Positions 1 through 8,620 of a DNA stretch of 64,000 bases are shown in pieces (position 1 is the first letter of the stretch; the number at the start of each line of letters is the position of its first letter). A program made the translations under genes and the position numbers. The notes below the pieces were generated by a model that saw only the letters and a list, made by a program, of their open reading frames with translations, searched no databases and was not told the DNA's origin. The stretch spans positions 254,830-318,829 of the forward strand of contig CADECF010000004.1 of assembly GCA_902825775.1 (NCBI GenBank), written 5' to 3'. This DNA is from an uncultured Lysobacteraceae bacterium (GTDB lineage: Bacteria > Pseudomonadota > Gammaproteobacteria > Xanthomonadales > Xanthomonadaceae).

Positions 1-308
1 AACTCGAACCCGAAGGCGCCGGTCGCGCATTGGAAGCGAACGCCGCGTATCTGACCGCGGTAGGCACCGTGCCGTTCACCGACAAGTTCTCGGGCTACGC
101 CAAGGCCGGTTTTCACCGCTGGGATCTGGATAACGCCATCCCCAGCCTGACCAGCACCGGCGACGATAGCGGCAGCGATCCGACCTACGGTCTGGGCCTG
201 CAGTACCGGTTCAACGACAAGGTCGCCTTGCGTACCGAGTACAGCCGTTTCGAAGTCGAAGACATCGACCTGGATCTGGCGCAGTTGCAGGTTCGCTTCG
301 ATTTCTGA
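1..308 (+). CDS. Outer-membrane beta-barrel protein, C-terminal part (5' end outside window)
   Basis: The reading frame is open from base 3, so the gene starts upstream of the window; the TTG at 30 is only an internal codon. The visible ~100 residues show alternating beta-strand patterning (VPFTDKFSGYAKAGFHRW, YGLGLQYRFNDKVALRTEYS) and end in phenylalanine (VRFDF), the usual C-terminal signal recognised by the BAM machinery. This fits the 8-stranded OmpA-like/OmpW-like barrel class of small porin-like outer-membrane proteins. The exact family cannot be fixed without the N-terminus. A clear intrinsic terminator follows 18 bases after the stop. Confidence 0.75.
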   Translation, partial: LEPEGAGRALEANAAYLTAVGTVPFTDKFSGYAKAGFHRWDLDNAIPSLTSTGDDSGSDPTYGLGLQYRFNDKVALRTEYSRFEVEDIDLDLAQLQVRFDF

Positions 309-325
309 TCTTCATCCATCGGTCG

Positions 326-360
326 AAAAAAGGCCGCCGGCGCAAACCGGCGGCCTTTCT
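326..360 (+). terminator. Rho-independent terminator of the barrel gene
   Basis: A stem GGCCGCCGG / CCGGCGGCC with a six-base loop, preceded by A6 and followed by TTTCT. It sits directly after the barrel stop codon. The A-tract and T-tract make it usable in both directions, so it may also end the convergent minus-strand gene at 381-818. Confidence 0.85.
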
Positions 361-380
361 GCTTCGAAGCGATGCTTCGG

Positions 381-818
381 TCAGTTCAACCAGCCCCGCG
401 CCGCCGCCTTGCCGGAATAGCGCCAGAGCAATAGCGCGATCACAAGCACGATAACGGGCATGATCAGCCCCATCGCGCCGTACACCGCCCAAGCCGGCGT
501 CGCCACGTACGCGCCGACCATCTGCACCACCACGGCGATCAGCGAGATCAAAAACATCGCCACCGCCCATTTCTTTTTCAGCAGCAGGCCGATGGCGCCG
601 AGCGAGCCTGTAATCACCGCGATGCCGAAGGCGATGTTGAGCCAGCCCGGCGTGCCTTCGTAAACCTGGCGCTGCTCGGCCGGCATGGCCGCCAATTGTT
701 CGGGCGACATGTTGACCTGCAGATAGAACATCGCCAGCCCCAGCAAATTCCATACCAGTGCGGCGACGGCGATCACCCAAAAACTCGTCGGACGTGCGCT
801 TGCGGCAGTTGCGTTCAT
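381..818 (-). CDS. Small four-helix inner-membrane protein, unknown function
   Basis: 145 residues with four hydrophobic segments (about 13-35, 60-82, 85-107 and 113-136) separated by short loops; the loop after helix 1 is acidic/polar (MSPEQLAAMPAEQRQVY). No signal peptide, no catalytic motif. It resembles the widespread small uncharacterised membrane proteins of sugar- or stress-related regulons, but I do not recognise a named family. The ATG start is well supported by a GGGGAGG ribosome binding site seven bases upstream. It stands alone, convergent with the preceding barrel gene. Confidence 0.75.
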   Translation of the reverse strand: MNATAASARPTSFWVIAVAALVWNLLGLAMFYLQVNMSPEQLAAMPAEQRQVYEGTPGWLNIAFGIAVITGSLGAIGLLLKKKWAVAMFLISLIAVVVQMVGAYVATPAWAVYGAMGLIMPVIVLVIALLLWRYSGKAAARGWLN

Positions 819-912
819 GCTTACCTCCCCAGGTGGTTTCGGTCGGAACGCGGCTAGCGTACGCCGATTCCGGCGACCGGCCTGACGCGCTGCAACAGCG
901 GTTCGCTGGCGA

Positions 913-1527
913 TCACTCCCATTCGTCCTTGTAGACGAACTTCGGCATATCCCAGTGATAGCGGATCGCCAGCATGCGCAGTACGAAACCGATCGACATC
1001 GCGCCCACCATCGCCGCCCCGTGCGGCACGCCCAGTTCCTGCGAGCCCAGGTACAGCAGGCCGGTGATCAACGAAATGCTGGCGTAAAGTTCCTTCTGGA
1101 ACAGCAGCGGCACCTGTCCGCAGAGCACGTCGCGCAGCACGCCGCCGAAAGTGCCGGTGATCACGCCGATCACCACCACGATGAAGAACGGCACGCCCAC
1201 CGACACCGCGATGTTGCACCCGATCACGGTGAACACCACCAGCCCCAACGCATCGAGCGTCAGGAACACGTTACGCAGCCGTTTCATGAAGGGCGCCAGC
1301 AAGCCGGTCGCCAGCGCCGCGCAGATCGTCACGACCAGATAGCTCGGATGTTCGATCCACGCCAACGGATGATGCCCGAGCAGCACGTCGCGCACCGTCC
1401 CGCCGCCCAGCGCGGTGATGCACGCGATCACGCACACGCCGAACCAGTCCATGCTGCGGCGGCCGGCCATCAATGCCGCGCTCATGGCTTCGGCGGTGAT
1501 CGCCACCAGATAGGCCCAATGCAACAC
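913..1527 (-). CDS. TRIC-type (UPF0126/YadS-YicG) cation channel family protein
   Basis: 204 residues made of two homologous three-helix repeats, each carrying the conserved glycine-rich turn followed by R-D: GGGTVRDVLLG in the first and GGVLRDVLCG in the second. This duplicated layout is typical of prokaryotic TRIC (trimeric intracellular cation) channels, which assemble as inner-membrane trimers conducting monovalent cations; physiological role in bacteria is unclear. Family length is about 200-210 residues, so it is complete. Translation most likely begins at GTG 1527, with AGGAGG five bases upstream. Single-gene unit. Confidence 0.88.
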   Translation of the reverse strand: MLHWAYLVAITAEAMSAALMAGRRSMDWFGVCVIACITALGGGTVRDVLLGHHPLAWIEHPSYLVVTICAALATGLLAPFMKRLRNVFLTLDALGLVVFTVIGCNIAVSVGVPFFIVVVIGVITGTFGGVLRDVLCGQVPLLFQKELYASISLITGLLYLGSQELGVPHGAAMVGAMSIGFVLRMLAIRYHWDMPKFVYKDEWE

Positions 1528-1641
1528 GACGACCTCCTTTGCGGCCGTTATCGGCCGTGCGATCCGCCAGTAACGATCCTATCCCTTGTTGCCCGACAAA
1601 GTCCGTCCGGCTAATCTGCACTGCCGGCCCGGAGAGACGCG

Positions 1642-2424
1642 ATGACCGGCGAAATACCCGCTGCGCAAGCCGCCGTACTCGACAAGATCCTGTCGGCGCT
1701 GAGCGGCGATCACCGTTTCGAAGCCGTGCTCAGCGGCGGTTCGCTGTTGCATGGCGGCTTCGACGCCTATTCCGACCTGGATCTGGTCATCGTCGTCCGC
1801 CCGGACGACTACGCCGCGGTCATGGCGCAACGCGCCGCGATCGCCAGCGGCATCGGCGGCCTGCTGGCGGCCTTCACCGGCGAGCACGTCGGCGAACCGC
1901 GCCTTCTGATCTGCCTGTTCGGCCCGCCTCTGGTCCATGTCGATCTGAAATTCGTGATGGCGGCGGACCTGTTGCGCATGGTCGAACGTCCGCGCATCGT
2001 GTGGGAGCGCGAACCCGGACGCACGGCCGCCGTGCTCGAAGCCGCGCACGTGCATTGGCCCGACCAGCCGGCGCAATGGTTCGAGGACCGCATCTGGATC
2101 TGGTTGCACTACGGCGCCGCCAAACGCCTGCGCGGGGAATTTTTCGAAGCCTCGGCGATGCTGTCGTATCTGCGCGAGATGGTGCTGGGACCGATGCTGC
2201 ATCGCCGCGCCGGAAGGCCGCAACGCGGCGTACGCCGCATCGAAGCCGATGCCGCCGCTGCGGCGGCACTGCAGCCGACGATGACGATGCTGGATGCGGA
2301 CGCTATCGATGCGGCGCTGCGTAACGCGGCCGAGCTGTACCTAGCGCTGCGGCAGGACGATCCGCCGCCGACGCCGGTGCCGCTGATGCCCGAAGCGTTG
2401 CTTGCTTATCTGCAGCAGGGATGA
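1642..2424 (+). CDS. Nucleotidyltransferase-fold protein (possible aminoglycoside-type or minimal NTase)
   Basis: 260 residues. The N-terminal half holds the polymerase-beta-like nucleotidyltransferase signature: G-G-S at about 34-36 followed by DAYSDLDLVIV, i.e. the G-S-x(n)-D-x-D metal-binding motif, and a third acidic position in VHVDLKF. The C-terminal half is helical (WIWLHYGAAKRLRGEFFEA) as in stand-alone NTases that modify small molecules. Such proteins transfer a nucleotide from NTP to a hydroxyl; the substrate is not deducible. Preceded by GGAGAG. It ends 97 bases before the next gene, which may be cotranscribed. Confidence 0.75.
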   Translation: MTGEIPAAQAAVLDKILSALSGDHRFEAVLSGGSLLHGGFDAYSDLDLVIVVRPDDYAAVMAQRAAIASGIGGLLAAFTGEHVGEPRLLICLFGPPLVHVDLKFVMAADLLRMVERPRIVWEREPGRTAAVLEAAHVHWPDQPAQWFEDRIWIWLHYGAAKRLRGEFFEASAMLSYLREMVLGPMLHRRAGRPQRGVRRIEADAAAAAALQPTMTMLDADAIDAALRNAAELYLALRQDDPPPTPVPLMPEALLAYLQQG

Positions 2425-2521
2425 CGGCCATCGGCATATCGGGTTCACGCCGATGGAACGGCCGGGCCTCTACTTTCCCGCTCTGTCCAAGCCTCTCTTC
2501 TCGCGAACCGCGGAGACCGCC

Positions 2522-3427
2522 ATGTCCGACCCCAAACGCCCCAAAGCCAGCGACTTCGATCCGGAAGTGCTGCGCCTGTTCGACCAATATGTGCACGGCA
2601 TCATCGACCGCCGCGGTTTCCTGGCGGGCGCGGCGCGCTTCGCGGTCGGCGCCGCCGGCGCCGCGGGTTTGCTGGCAGCGTTGAGTCCGCAATTCGCGGC
2701 CGCGCAGCAGGTCAAACCCGATGATGCGCGGCTGTCGACGAAATACGTGGAATTCGCATCGCCGAAAGGTTATGGCAAAGCGCGCGGCTATCTCGCCAAA
2801 CCGGCGAAAGCGCGTGGCGCTTTGCCTGTCGTGCTGGTTGCGCACGAAAACCGCGGGTTGAATCCGCATATCGAAGACATCACGCGTCGGCTGGCGCTTG
2901 ACGGTTTCATCGCGTTCGCGCCCGATGCGTTGTTCCCGCTGGGCGGTTATCCGGGCGACGAGGACGCCGCGCGCGCCGAGTTCGCCAAGCTCGACCAGGC
3001 CAAGACGCGCGAGGATTTCCTCGCTGCCGCCGAGATGTTGCGGCATATCGAGGGCGGCAACGGCAAGCTCGGCGCGGTCGGTTTCTGCTGGGGCGGCGGC
3101 ATGACCAATTTCCTGGCCACGCGCGTGCCCGAACTGGCCGCAGCCGCGCCTTTCTACGGCAATGCAGCGCCACTGGAGGATGTGCCCAAGATCAAGGCGG
3201 AACTGCTGGTCGTACTGGCCGCCACCGACGAGCGCATCAATGCCGCCTGGCCCGAATACGAAAAAGCGCTGAAAGCGGCCGGCGTCCGTTACACGCTGTA
3301 CCAGCCTGCGGGCACGCAGCATGGCTTCAACAACGATACGACGCCGCGTTACGACGAAAAAGCGGCGACGGAAGCGTGGCGCCGCACGATTGCGATATTC
3401 GATCGACGTTTGCGCAGCAAGGCGTGA
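2522..3427 (+). CDS. Tat-exported dienelactone hydrolase family protein
   Basis: 301 residues from the ATG at 2522; upstream codons in the same frame look non-coding. The N-terminus has a twin-arginine signal (DRRGFLAGAARFAVGAAG, cleavage near AAAQQ), preceded by a ~30-residue cytosolic extension that is common in this group. The rest is a DLH-type alpha/beta hydrolase: HENRGLNPHIEDITRRLA near the N-terminus, nucleophile-elbow G-F-C-W-G-G-G (Cys nucleophile), an aspartate in AATDERIN and His in QHGFNN. DLH enzymes open lactone rings such as dienelactone, but many are broad carboxylesterases. Probably periplasmic. Confidence 0.88.
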   Translation: MSDPKRPKASDFDPEVLRLFDQYVHGIIDRRGFLAGAARFAVGAAGAAGLLAALSPQFAAAQQVKPDDARLSTKYVEFASPKGYGKARGYLAKPAKARGALPVVLVAHENRGLNPHIEDITRRLALDGFIAFAPDALFPLGGYPGDEDAARAEFAKLDQAKTREDFLAAAEMLRHIEGGNGKLGAVGFCWGGGMTNFLATRVPELAAAAPFYGNAAPLEDVPKIKAELLVVLAATDERINAAWPEYEKALKAAGVRYTLYQPAGTQHGFNNDTTPRYDEKAATEAWRRTIAIFDRRLRSKA

Positions 3428-3471
3428 TGTCCCCACGAAGGCGGGCTTCCAGCGACCTTGCTCCGCTCTTT

Positions 3472-4079
3472 GTAGAGCGGGGCTTGCCCCGCTGCTCTTG
3501 CTCTTCGTAGGTGCGAATCCATTCGCACGCTTTTAAAGTAACCCCTGCGCCGCAGGAGCGGCGCGAACGGCGAAGCCGACACGCAGGGCGAAGGGCAGGA
3601 TGCCGGAGTAAAGAAAAAGGGCCTTTGGAAGGGATTACAGCGAAGGGCAGCCCCGTGTTTTTGGCCCCTACTCGTCGCGCTCGGGATTCCTCCGTCGCTT
3701 CGATACTTAAATTCGACGCGATCGATCAGAAGCCTCCTTAGCGCCAATCCGCAAAAGCCACGTCACCGCACAGGCTGCGAATCAAACTCTAGTACCTGCG
3801 TAAGAAGGTCAACCACGACGAAAGCTAAGGTCACCCGCGGGCCTTGCAGACGCGACGAATCTCATAAGCTTCGGGCCCTTTCTTTGGTTACTTTCTTTGG
3901 GCCAACAAAGAAAGTGACCCGCGCGCAGCGCGGAAGCTTTTTCCATGGCGCGAGTCGCGTCGCCACTCACCGGCCACGTCGGCCTGGGATAACGGCCAAG
4001 GGCAAGAGCAAAATGGGTCCCAGCTTTCGCTGGGATGACGGCATAGAAGCAAGAGCAGCGGGGCAAGCCCCCGCTCTAC
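3472..4079. repeat. Composite dispersed repeat, copy A, bounded by inverted GTAG-type REPs
   Basis: The 757-base gap 3428-4184 has no convincing gene. At 3472-3493 lies GTAG followed by the palindrome AGCGGGGC..GCCCCGCT; the same unit inverted closes the block at 4057-4079. Inside are a second GTAG palindrome (3507-3528, GTGCGAA..TTCGCAC), a 95-base block around 3735-3830 shared with copies near 10830-10925 and 44270-44370, a hairpin at 3886-3919 and a TCCCAGC..GCTGGGA palindrome near 4018. Short open frames here (for example reading IPAKAGTHFA) are translations of the repeat. Confidence 0.8.
3886..3919. repeat. Conserved hairpin inside composite repeat A
   Basis: ACTTTCTTTG and CAAAGAAAGT form a perfect 10-bp stem around the loop GGCCAA, extended to GGT/ACC with one mismatch. 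An identical hairpin occurs at 44413-44446; split or half copies occur near 10606-10700 and 57903-57920. No T-run follows, so it is not a standard terminator. Confidence 0.75.
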
Positions 4080-4184
4080 AAAGAGCGGAGCGATGTCGCT
4101 GGATCCTCGCTTTCGCGGGTATGACAGCTTAAGGCAAGAGCAGCGGAGCCTTGGTACGCGATCCCTCAAGTCGCGAATTGCGGG

Positions 4185-5282
4185 CTAGCGGCAGCCTTGT
4201 CCGGCGCGCACCGGCGCTGCCGCCATGCGGATGTAATCGCCGATCAGCTGATTGAGCTTCGGATAATCGGCGCGGTCGGTCACCGCCCCGGCGATGGTGC
4301 GCGACGACACCGAGTCGTGCATCACCAGCGTGCCCCAGAAACCCGAGTGGCCGATGCCTTCCGCGCCCTTCAGATCGTAGACGAACAACCCCATGCGATA
4401 TGGACTGCCGGCCGGCAATCCCACCGACGAACGCATCCGATCCAGCGTCTGCTTGCGCTTGAAAATGCGTCCTTCCAGCAACGCGTCGAAGAAAGCGGCC
4501 ACGTCGGCGGGCGTGGCGACCAAGCCGCCGCCGCCGAACAAATCCATGGTCGGATTCCAGGCATAGGTATCGTCGCCTTCGAACACTTGGTGCGCGCGCA
4601 TGCGACCGCCTGCGGATTCGTAGCGTTCCCAGTACGTATCGGACAGGCCCAACGCATCGAGTTTGAGCTGTGTGCGCACCGCGTCGGGCAGATCCTGGCC
4701 GGCGATCTCCTCGACGATCGCGCCAAGCAGCACGTAACCGGTATCCGAATACGAGAATTTCTCGCCGGGCGAGCCGACCGGGTCGGTCCACTCGACCAGC
4801 CGCGCGATATCCCGCGCGCGCGTCCATTCGCCGGCCGGGTCGCGCTTGATCGCATCGATGAACTGTTTGGCCTGCGCGTGATCGGCCAGGCCCGAGGTAT
4901 GGCTGAGCAGATGGCTCACCGTGATCTGCTGCGGACGGTAGCCGTCCTGCGTCAGCCGTTGCATCCACGAAGCCGGAAGCCAGTGCGCGATCGGCGTTTC
5001 CAGATCGAGTTTGCCGTCTTCCCATAACCGCAACGCGGTCGCTGCGACATAGGTCTTGGTGATGCTGGCCAGACGAAAGCCCTCATTGCCGTGCAGATTC
5101 TGCTGCCGGCTGCCCTCGCCCAGCACACGCGTTTCGGCCTTGCCGTTGTCGACCAGAGCCGACACGACGATCTGCCCTTTCAAACCGACCTGTGCCGGTT
5201 CGGCGGCGCGCTGCAGACAAAGATCTTGCGCGATGGCGAACGAAGGGGACAGCAGAGCGAGGACGATCAGTGCGTGCTTCAT
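4185..5282 (-). CDS. Secreted serine hydrolase of the beta-lactamase/D,D-peptidase (class C-like) family
   Basis: 365 residues with a Sec signal peptide (about 1-18, cleavage after SFAIA). Catalytic motifs of the penicillin-recognising fold are present: S-x-x-K as SITK at 73-76, Y-S-D in FSYSDTGYVLLG (Tyr-x-Asn variant) and H-S-G in IGHSGFWG. Enzymes of this group (AmpC relatives, EstB esterases, D-aminopeptidases) act in the periplasm on beta-lactams, esters or peptides; which one cannot be told. Its ATG overlaps the stop of the upstream lipoprotein gene as ATGA, so the two are translationally coupled. Confidence 0.88.
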   Translation of the reverse strand: MKHALIVLALLSPSFAIAQDLCLQRAAEPAQVGLKGQIVVSALVDNGKAETRVLGEGSRQQNLHGNEGFRLASITKTYVAATALRLWEDGKLDLETPIAHWLPASWMQRLTQDGYRPQQITVSHLLSHTSGLADHAQAKQFIDAIKRDPAGEWTRARDIARLVEWTDPVGSPGEKFSYSDTGYVLLGAIVEEIAGQDLPDAVRTQLKLDALGLSDTYWERYESAGGRMRAHQVFEGDDTYAWNPTMDLFGGGGLVATPADVAAFFDALLEGRIFKRKQTLDRMRSSVGLPAGSPYRMGLFVYDLKGAEGIGHSGFWGTLVMHDSVSSRTIAGAVTDRADYPKLNQLIGDYIRMAAAPVRAGQGCR

Positions 5283-5905
5283 GGATCCTTGTTCTGCGCG
5301 GGCGGGATCGGTGGCTGCGGATCGGGCGGCGTCGCCGGTTCCGGCTCGGGCGGCGGTGCGGCCTGCTTGCCCGGCGCGGCCGGCAGATAATACTTCACGC
5401 GATCGAAGAAGCGCCGGTAGAAATCCACGTTCTGCACCGTATTGCTGGCCACGCGCACCAACGACGCGCCGCTGCTGCCGACCGGCAGCGAGACCGAGCC
5501 GATCATGCCGACGCCGACGCTGGCCGAGTTGGACGTGGTCTTCAACGCGTAGCGATCCTGCACCGCGTTGACGAATACGATCGCGTGGCCATCGTCCTGC
5601 GGCACGCAGGTCACGCGCACGTTGAGCTGGGTATGGGTTTCCGCGTCGGGCTGGAAATTCTTGTTCGCTTCCACCGCATCGGCGCCGGCTTTGCCGATCA
5701 CATAACCCTGTCCCAGCAACGCCCTGCGCGCGGCTTCGCAGGCCGACGCCTGCGCGACCTCGTACGTGCGGGAATAAGTGTCGTCGGCGCCGAAAGTTTC
5801 GCCGGACGGTGGCGGCTCCTGCTTGGCGCCGCCGATGCCGCAGGCGGCGAGCAGACCGGCGATGGCGACGGTCAGGCAGCAGCGGCTGATGCGGGCGAGG
5901 GACAT
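5279..5905 (-). CDS. Putative lipoprotein, DUF2242-like
   Basis: 208 residues beginning with a lipoprotein signal: hydrophobic stretch then LLAACG, the lipobox cysteine at about 22. The core has the pattern DTYSRTYEVAQASACEAARRALLGQGYVI, resembling the DUF2242 family of Xanthomonas/Burkholderia lipoproteins (family assignment from memory). The tail is proline-rich (PPPEPEPATPPDPQPPIPP), probably a flexible linker. Likely anchored in the outer membrane or inner-membrane outer leaflet. First gene of a two-gene operon with the beta-lactamase-like hydrolase, sharing an ATGA overlap. Confidence 0.75.
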   Translation of the reverse strand: MSLARISRCCLTVAIAGLLAACGIGGAKQEPPPSGETFGADDTYSRTYEVAQASACEAARRALLGQGYVIGKAGADAVEANKNFQPDAETHTQLNVRVTCVPQDDGHAIVFVNAVQDRYALKTTSNSASVGVGMIGSVSLPVGSSGASLVRVASNTVQNVDFYRRFFDRVKYYLPAAPGKQAAPPPEPEPATPPDPQPPIPPAQNKDP

Positions 5906-5984
5906 GTCGACACCGGAACGGAGGAAAGGCCGGAGTCTAGCGGCCCCCGTGTTCAGAACGCCTGAACGCCGGTATCGGGCGCGG

Positions 5985-6335
5985 CTAGATCGCCTCTCGC
6001 GCCGCGCCCAGCGCTACCGGCGGCAGTTTTTCCTGCAAGGCGACGCTGAACTGGATCACCGGCCGCAGATCCGTGTACTGCGGAATGTCGTTGTCGAGCC
6101 TTTCGCCGATCCGCGCCCAAGCGCCGACGAACGCTTCGATGGAGTCGAACAGCATGTGGCAGGAAACGATGTAGGCTGGCGGCATTTCGGCGCCGGCGAT
6201 GCCGCGCTCGATGACGATGTCCTTGAGCGCATCGCCGAACAGCTGCCGCGACATCGGCACGTGCACGCCGAGGTAGTAGTCCAGGTCGAAGCGATGGCCG
6301 GGCGTGTTGGGATACAGGATATTGAGCCGGATCAT
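5985..6335 (-). CDS. EthD-type ferredoxin-like fold protein
   Basis: 116 residues starting at ATG 6335; the longer open frame to 6821 reads antisense through the divergent gene and is discarded. The N-terminus MIRLNILYPNTPGHRFDLDYYLGVHVPM is typical of EthD domain proteins, small dimeric alpha+beta barrel proteins (dimeric ferredoxin-like fold) named after a component needed for ETBE degradation in Rhodococcus. Most members have no assigned reaction. Single gene, divergent from the secreted protein at 6499. Confidence 0.85.
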   Translation of the reverse strand: MIRLNILYPNTPGHRFDLDYYLGVHVPMSRQLFGDALKDIVIERGIAGAEMPPAYIVSCHMLFDSIEAFVGAWARIGERLDNDIPQYTDLRPVIQFSVALQEKLPPVALGAAREAI

Positions 6336-6498
6336 AGCGCGATTGTTGTAGCCGGCGCCGCATGCGGCCACTGTCATCGGACAGGTTCGGCCAGCCTTCG
6401 GTGGTCGTGCGCAATGGCATGCCGATGCGGCGGTGAATGGCCCTTGCCGTGGCGCGATGCCGTGTCGATCATGCGGTAGGCACTCTCGGAGGATATCC

Positions 6499-7080
6499 AT
6501 GCGCATGCTGATGCGGACCGCCCTGCTCTCGCTCGTCGCGGCGGCCGCGGCCCCCTCTCCTACGATCGCGCAACCGGCGCCGGCAACGCAGGCCGCCCCT
6601 GCCGCGCAAAAGAACGGGCAACAGGATTTCGATTGGGAGATCGGCGCCTGGAAAACCCAGTTGAAGCGTCGGCTGCGCCCTTTGACCGGATCGAACGAGT
6701 GGGTGGAGTACGAGGGCACCACCATCGTCCGAGAAGCGCTGGATGGACGCGCCAATCTGGCCGAACTGGAAGTGCGCGGTCCGCACGGACGCATCGAAGG
6801 CGTGTCGCTAAGGCTGTACAATCCGCAGGCAGGCCAGTGGGCCTTGCACTACGCCAATATCGCCAACGGCACGCTTACCCTGCCCGTCATCGGCGCGTTT
6901 TCGGATGGACGCGGCGAATTCTATGCGGCGGATACGCTCGATGGCCGCTCGATCCTGGTACGTTTCGTGATCTCGGATATCACCGCCGATTCCGCGCATT
7001 TCGAGCAGGCCTACTCCGCCGATGGCGGCAAGACCTGGGAAACGAACTGGATCGCCACCGACACTAGGACCCAACGATGA
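6499..7080 (+). CDS. Secreted protein of unknown function, DUF1579-like beta fold
   Basis: 193 residues. Start ATG 6499 is chosen because CGGAGG lies 7 bases upstream and a Sec signal peptide follows immediately (MRMLMRTALLSLVAAAAA, cleavage near TIAQ). The mature part begins DFDWEIGAWKTQLKRRL and contains repeated strand-rich segments (GRIEGVSLRLYNPQAGQWALHYAN), similar to lipocalin-like DUF1579 proteins that follow an F-D-x-x-x-G-x-W motif. No catalytic motif visible. It overlaps the GNAT gene by four bases (ATGA), indicating an operon. Confidence 0.75.
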   Translation: MRMLMRTALLSLVAAAAAPSPTIAQPAPATQAAPAAQKNGQQDFDWEIGAWKTQLKRRLRPLTGSNEWVEYEGTTIVREALDGRANLAELEVRGPHGRIEGVSLRLYNPQAGQWALHYANIANGTLTLPVIGAFSDGRGEFYAADTLDGRSILVRFVISDITADSAHFEQAYSADGGKTWETNWIATDTRTQR

Positions 7081-7547
7081 ATGAAGCGACCCGTCCGTCG
7101 CTGGTACGCGCGATCCGCGAAGACGATCTGCCGGCCTGGAAACCGCTGTGGGACGGCTACAACGCGTTTTACGGGCGCGTCGGCGAAACCGCGCTGGCCG
7201 ACGGAATCACCCAGGCCACGTGGCGCCGCTTTTTCGACCCCAACGAGCCCGTTTTCGCCCTGGTCGCGGAGGCCGATGGGAAATTGGTCGGATTCACGCA
7301 TTACCTCTTCCATCGCAGTACGACGCGGGTCGAACTGGTGTGTTACCTGCACGATCTGTTCACGCTCGAATCCGAGCGTGGACGCGGCGTCGGAAAAACG
7401 CTGATTCATGCGGTTTATGCGCAGGCGCAAGCCGCCGGCATCAAACGCGTCTACTGGCAGACGCAGGAAACCAACGCCGCCGGCCGCCGGCTCTACGACA
7501 GCGTGGCCCAATACAAAGGTTTCATCGTCTACAGCCACGACGCGTGA
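7077..7547 (+). CDS. GNAT family N-acetyltransferase
   Basis: 156 residues. The acetyl-CoA binding motif A is clear: LHDLFTLESERGRGVGKTLI (R/Q-x-x-G-x-G/A) around 98-117, followed by the helix AVYAQAQAAGIKRVYWQTQETNAAGRRLYDSV, the usual motif B region. GNAT enzymes move an acetyl group from acetyl-CoA to an amine; the acceptor is not deducible. Soluble, cytosolic. Start ATG overlaps the stop of the secreted protein upstream, so the pair is coupled although one product is exported and the other cytosolic. Confidence 0.92.
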   Translation: MNEATRPSLVRAIREDDLPAWKPLWDGYNAFYGRVGETALADGITQATWRRFFDPNEPVFALVAEADGKLVGFTHYLFHRSTTRVELVCYLHDLFTLESERGRGVGKTLIHAVYAQAQAAGIKRVYWQTQETNAAGRRLYDSVAQYKGFIVYSHDA

Positions 7548-7562
7548 ACTCGGTATCGGCGT

Positions 7563-8516
7563 TCAACCCCAACGGTCGGCCAACGCATCGGTGGCCTCGA
7601 CCAGCGCATCGACGATCGCCGGATCGGCGGCGCTGTGCCCGGCCAACACGATGCGGAAATCGGCTTCGGGCCAGGCCTTGGCCAAGTCGTATGCGCTCTT
7701 CACCGGGCAGATGATGTCGTAGCGGCCTTGCACGATGGTCGCGGGAATGCGGCGGATCCGTTCGACGTCGCGCAACAGCTGATCGGGTTCGAGAAAGGCG
7801 CCGTGCCGGAAATAATGCGCTTCGGCGCGCGCCACGCTGATCGCGACTTGCGGGTCGTCGAAATTGCCCGGCTCTTCCGGATCGTGCAGCAGCGTGGTGC
7901 TGCCGCCTTCCCAGTAACCCCAGGCGTGCGCGGCGGCCAGGCGCACCGCCGCATCGTCGCTGTCCAGCCTGCGCCAGTAGGCTTCGATCATGTCGTCGCG
8001 CTCGTCCTCGGGAATATGCGCCAGGTAGTGCGCCCAGCGCTCGGGAAATATCCACGAGGCGCCGCCGTCGAGTTCGTTGAACCAGCGTATTTCGCCGGGA
8101 CGGCCCAGGAAGATGCCGCGCAGCACCAGTCCTAGTGCGCGTTCGGGATGTTTTTGCGCGTAAGCCAGCGCCAGCGTCGAACCCCAGGAACCGCCGAACA
8201 CGACCCAGCGTTCGATACCCAACAACGCGCGTATCGCCTCGATATCGGCAACCAGGTGCCAGGTCGTGTTGTCGCGCAACTCGGCGGGCGGCGTGGAGTT
8301 GCCCGCGCCGCGTTGGTCGAACAGGACGATGCGATAGCGTCGCGGATCGAAGAAACGGCGATGGTAGGGCGACACGCCCGCGCCGGGACCGCCGTGCAGG
8401 AACACGACGGGCAACCCATCCGGATTGCCGCATTCTTCGATATGCAGCTCGTGCAACGCATCGACGGCCAGACGGTGCGTGCGGTAGGGCTCGATCTCGG
8501 GATACAGCTCGCGCAT
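7563..8516 (-). CDS. pip: Proline iminopeptidase (prolyl aminopeptidase), S33 family
   Basis: 317 residues from ATG 8516 (MRELYPEIEPYRTHRL); the preceding 13 codons of the open frame are unlikely to be translated. Family landmarks: oxyanion motif HGGPGAG, DQRGAGNSTP, nucleophile elbow GGSWGS, and late Asp/His in QGRYDIICP and LAGHSA. Length matches the usual 310-320. The enzyme releases N-terminal proline from peptides in the cytosol. Convergent with the GNAT gene; single-gene unit. Confidence 0.95.
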   Translation of the reverse strand: MRELYPEIEPYRTHRLAVDALHELHIEECGNPDGLPVVFLHGGPGAGVSPYHRRFFDPRRYRIVLFDQRGAGNSTPPAELRDNTTWHLVADIEAIRALLGIERWVVFGGSWGSTLALAYAQKHPERALGLVLRGIFLGRPGEIRWFNELDGGASWIFPERWAHYLAHIPEDERDDMIEAYWRRLDSDDAAVRLAAAHAWGYWEGGSTTLLHDPEEPGNFDDPQVAISVARAEAHYFRHGAFLEPDQLLRDVERIRRIPATIVQGRYDIICPVKSAYDLAKAWPEADFRIVLAGHSAADPAIVDALVEATDALADRWG

Positions 8517-8620
8517 GGGTGGGACTTTGCGTCGGTTTCCCCGAGCATAGCTCACGTCGGGGCTAGCGTCTGCGCGCCCGCCCGTTCAAACGCGCGAACC
8601 GCCATGCGCTGCGATGCACC

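Noticed and set aside
3809-4066. Short ORFs inside the composite repeats, e.g. reading IPAKAGTHFALA or SFRWDDG
   Set aside because: The same peptides recur wherever the repeat occurs, on both strands; they are translations of REP palindromes, not genes.
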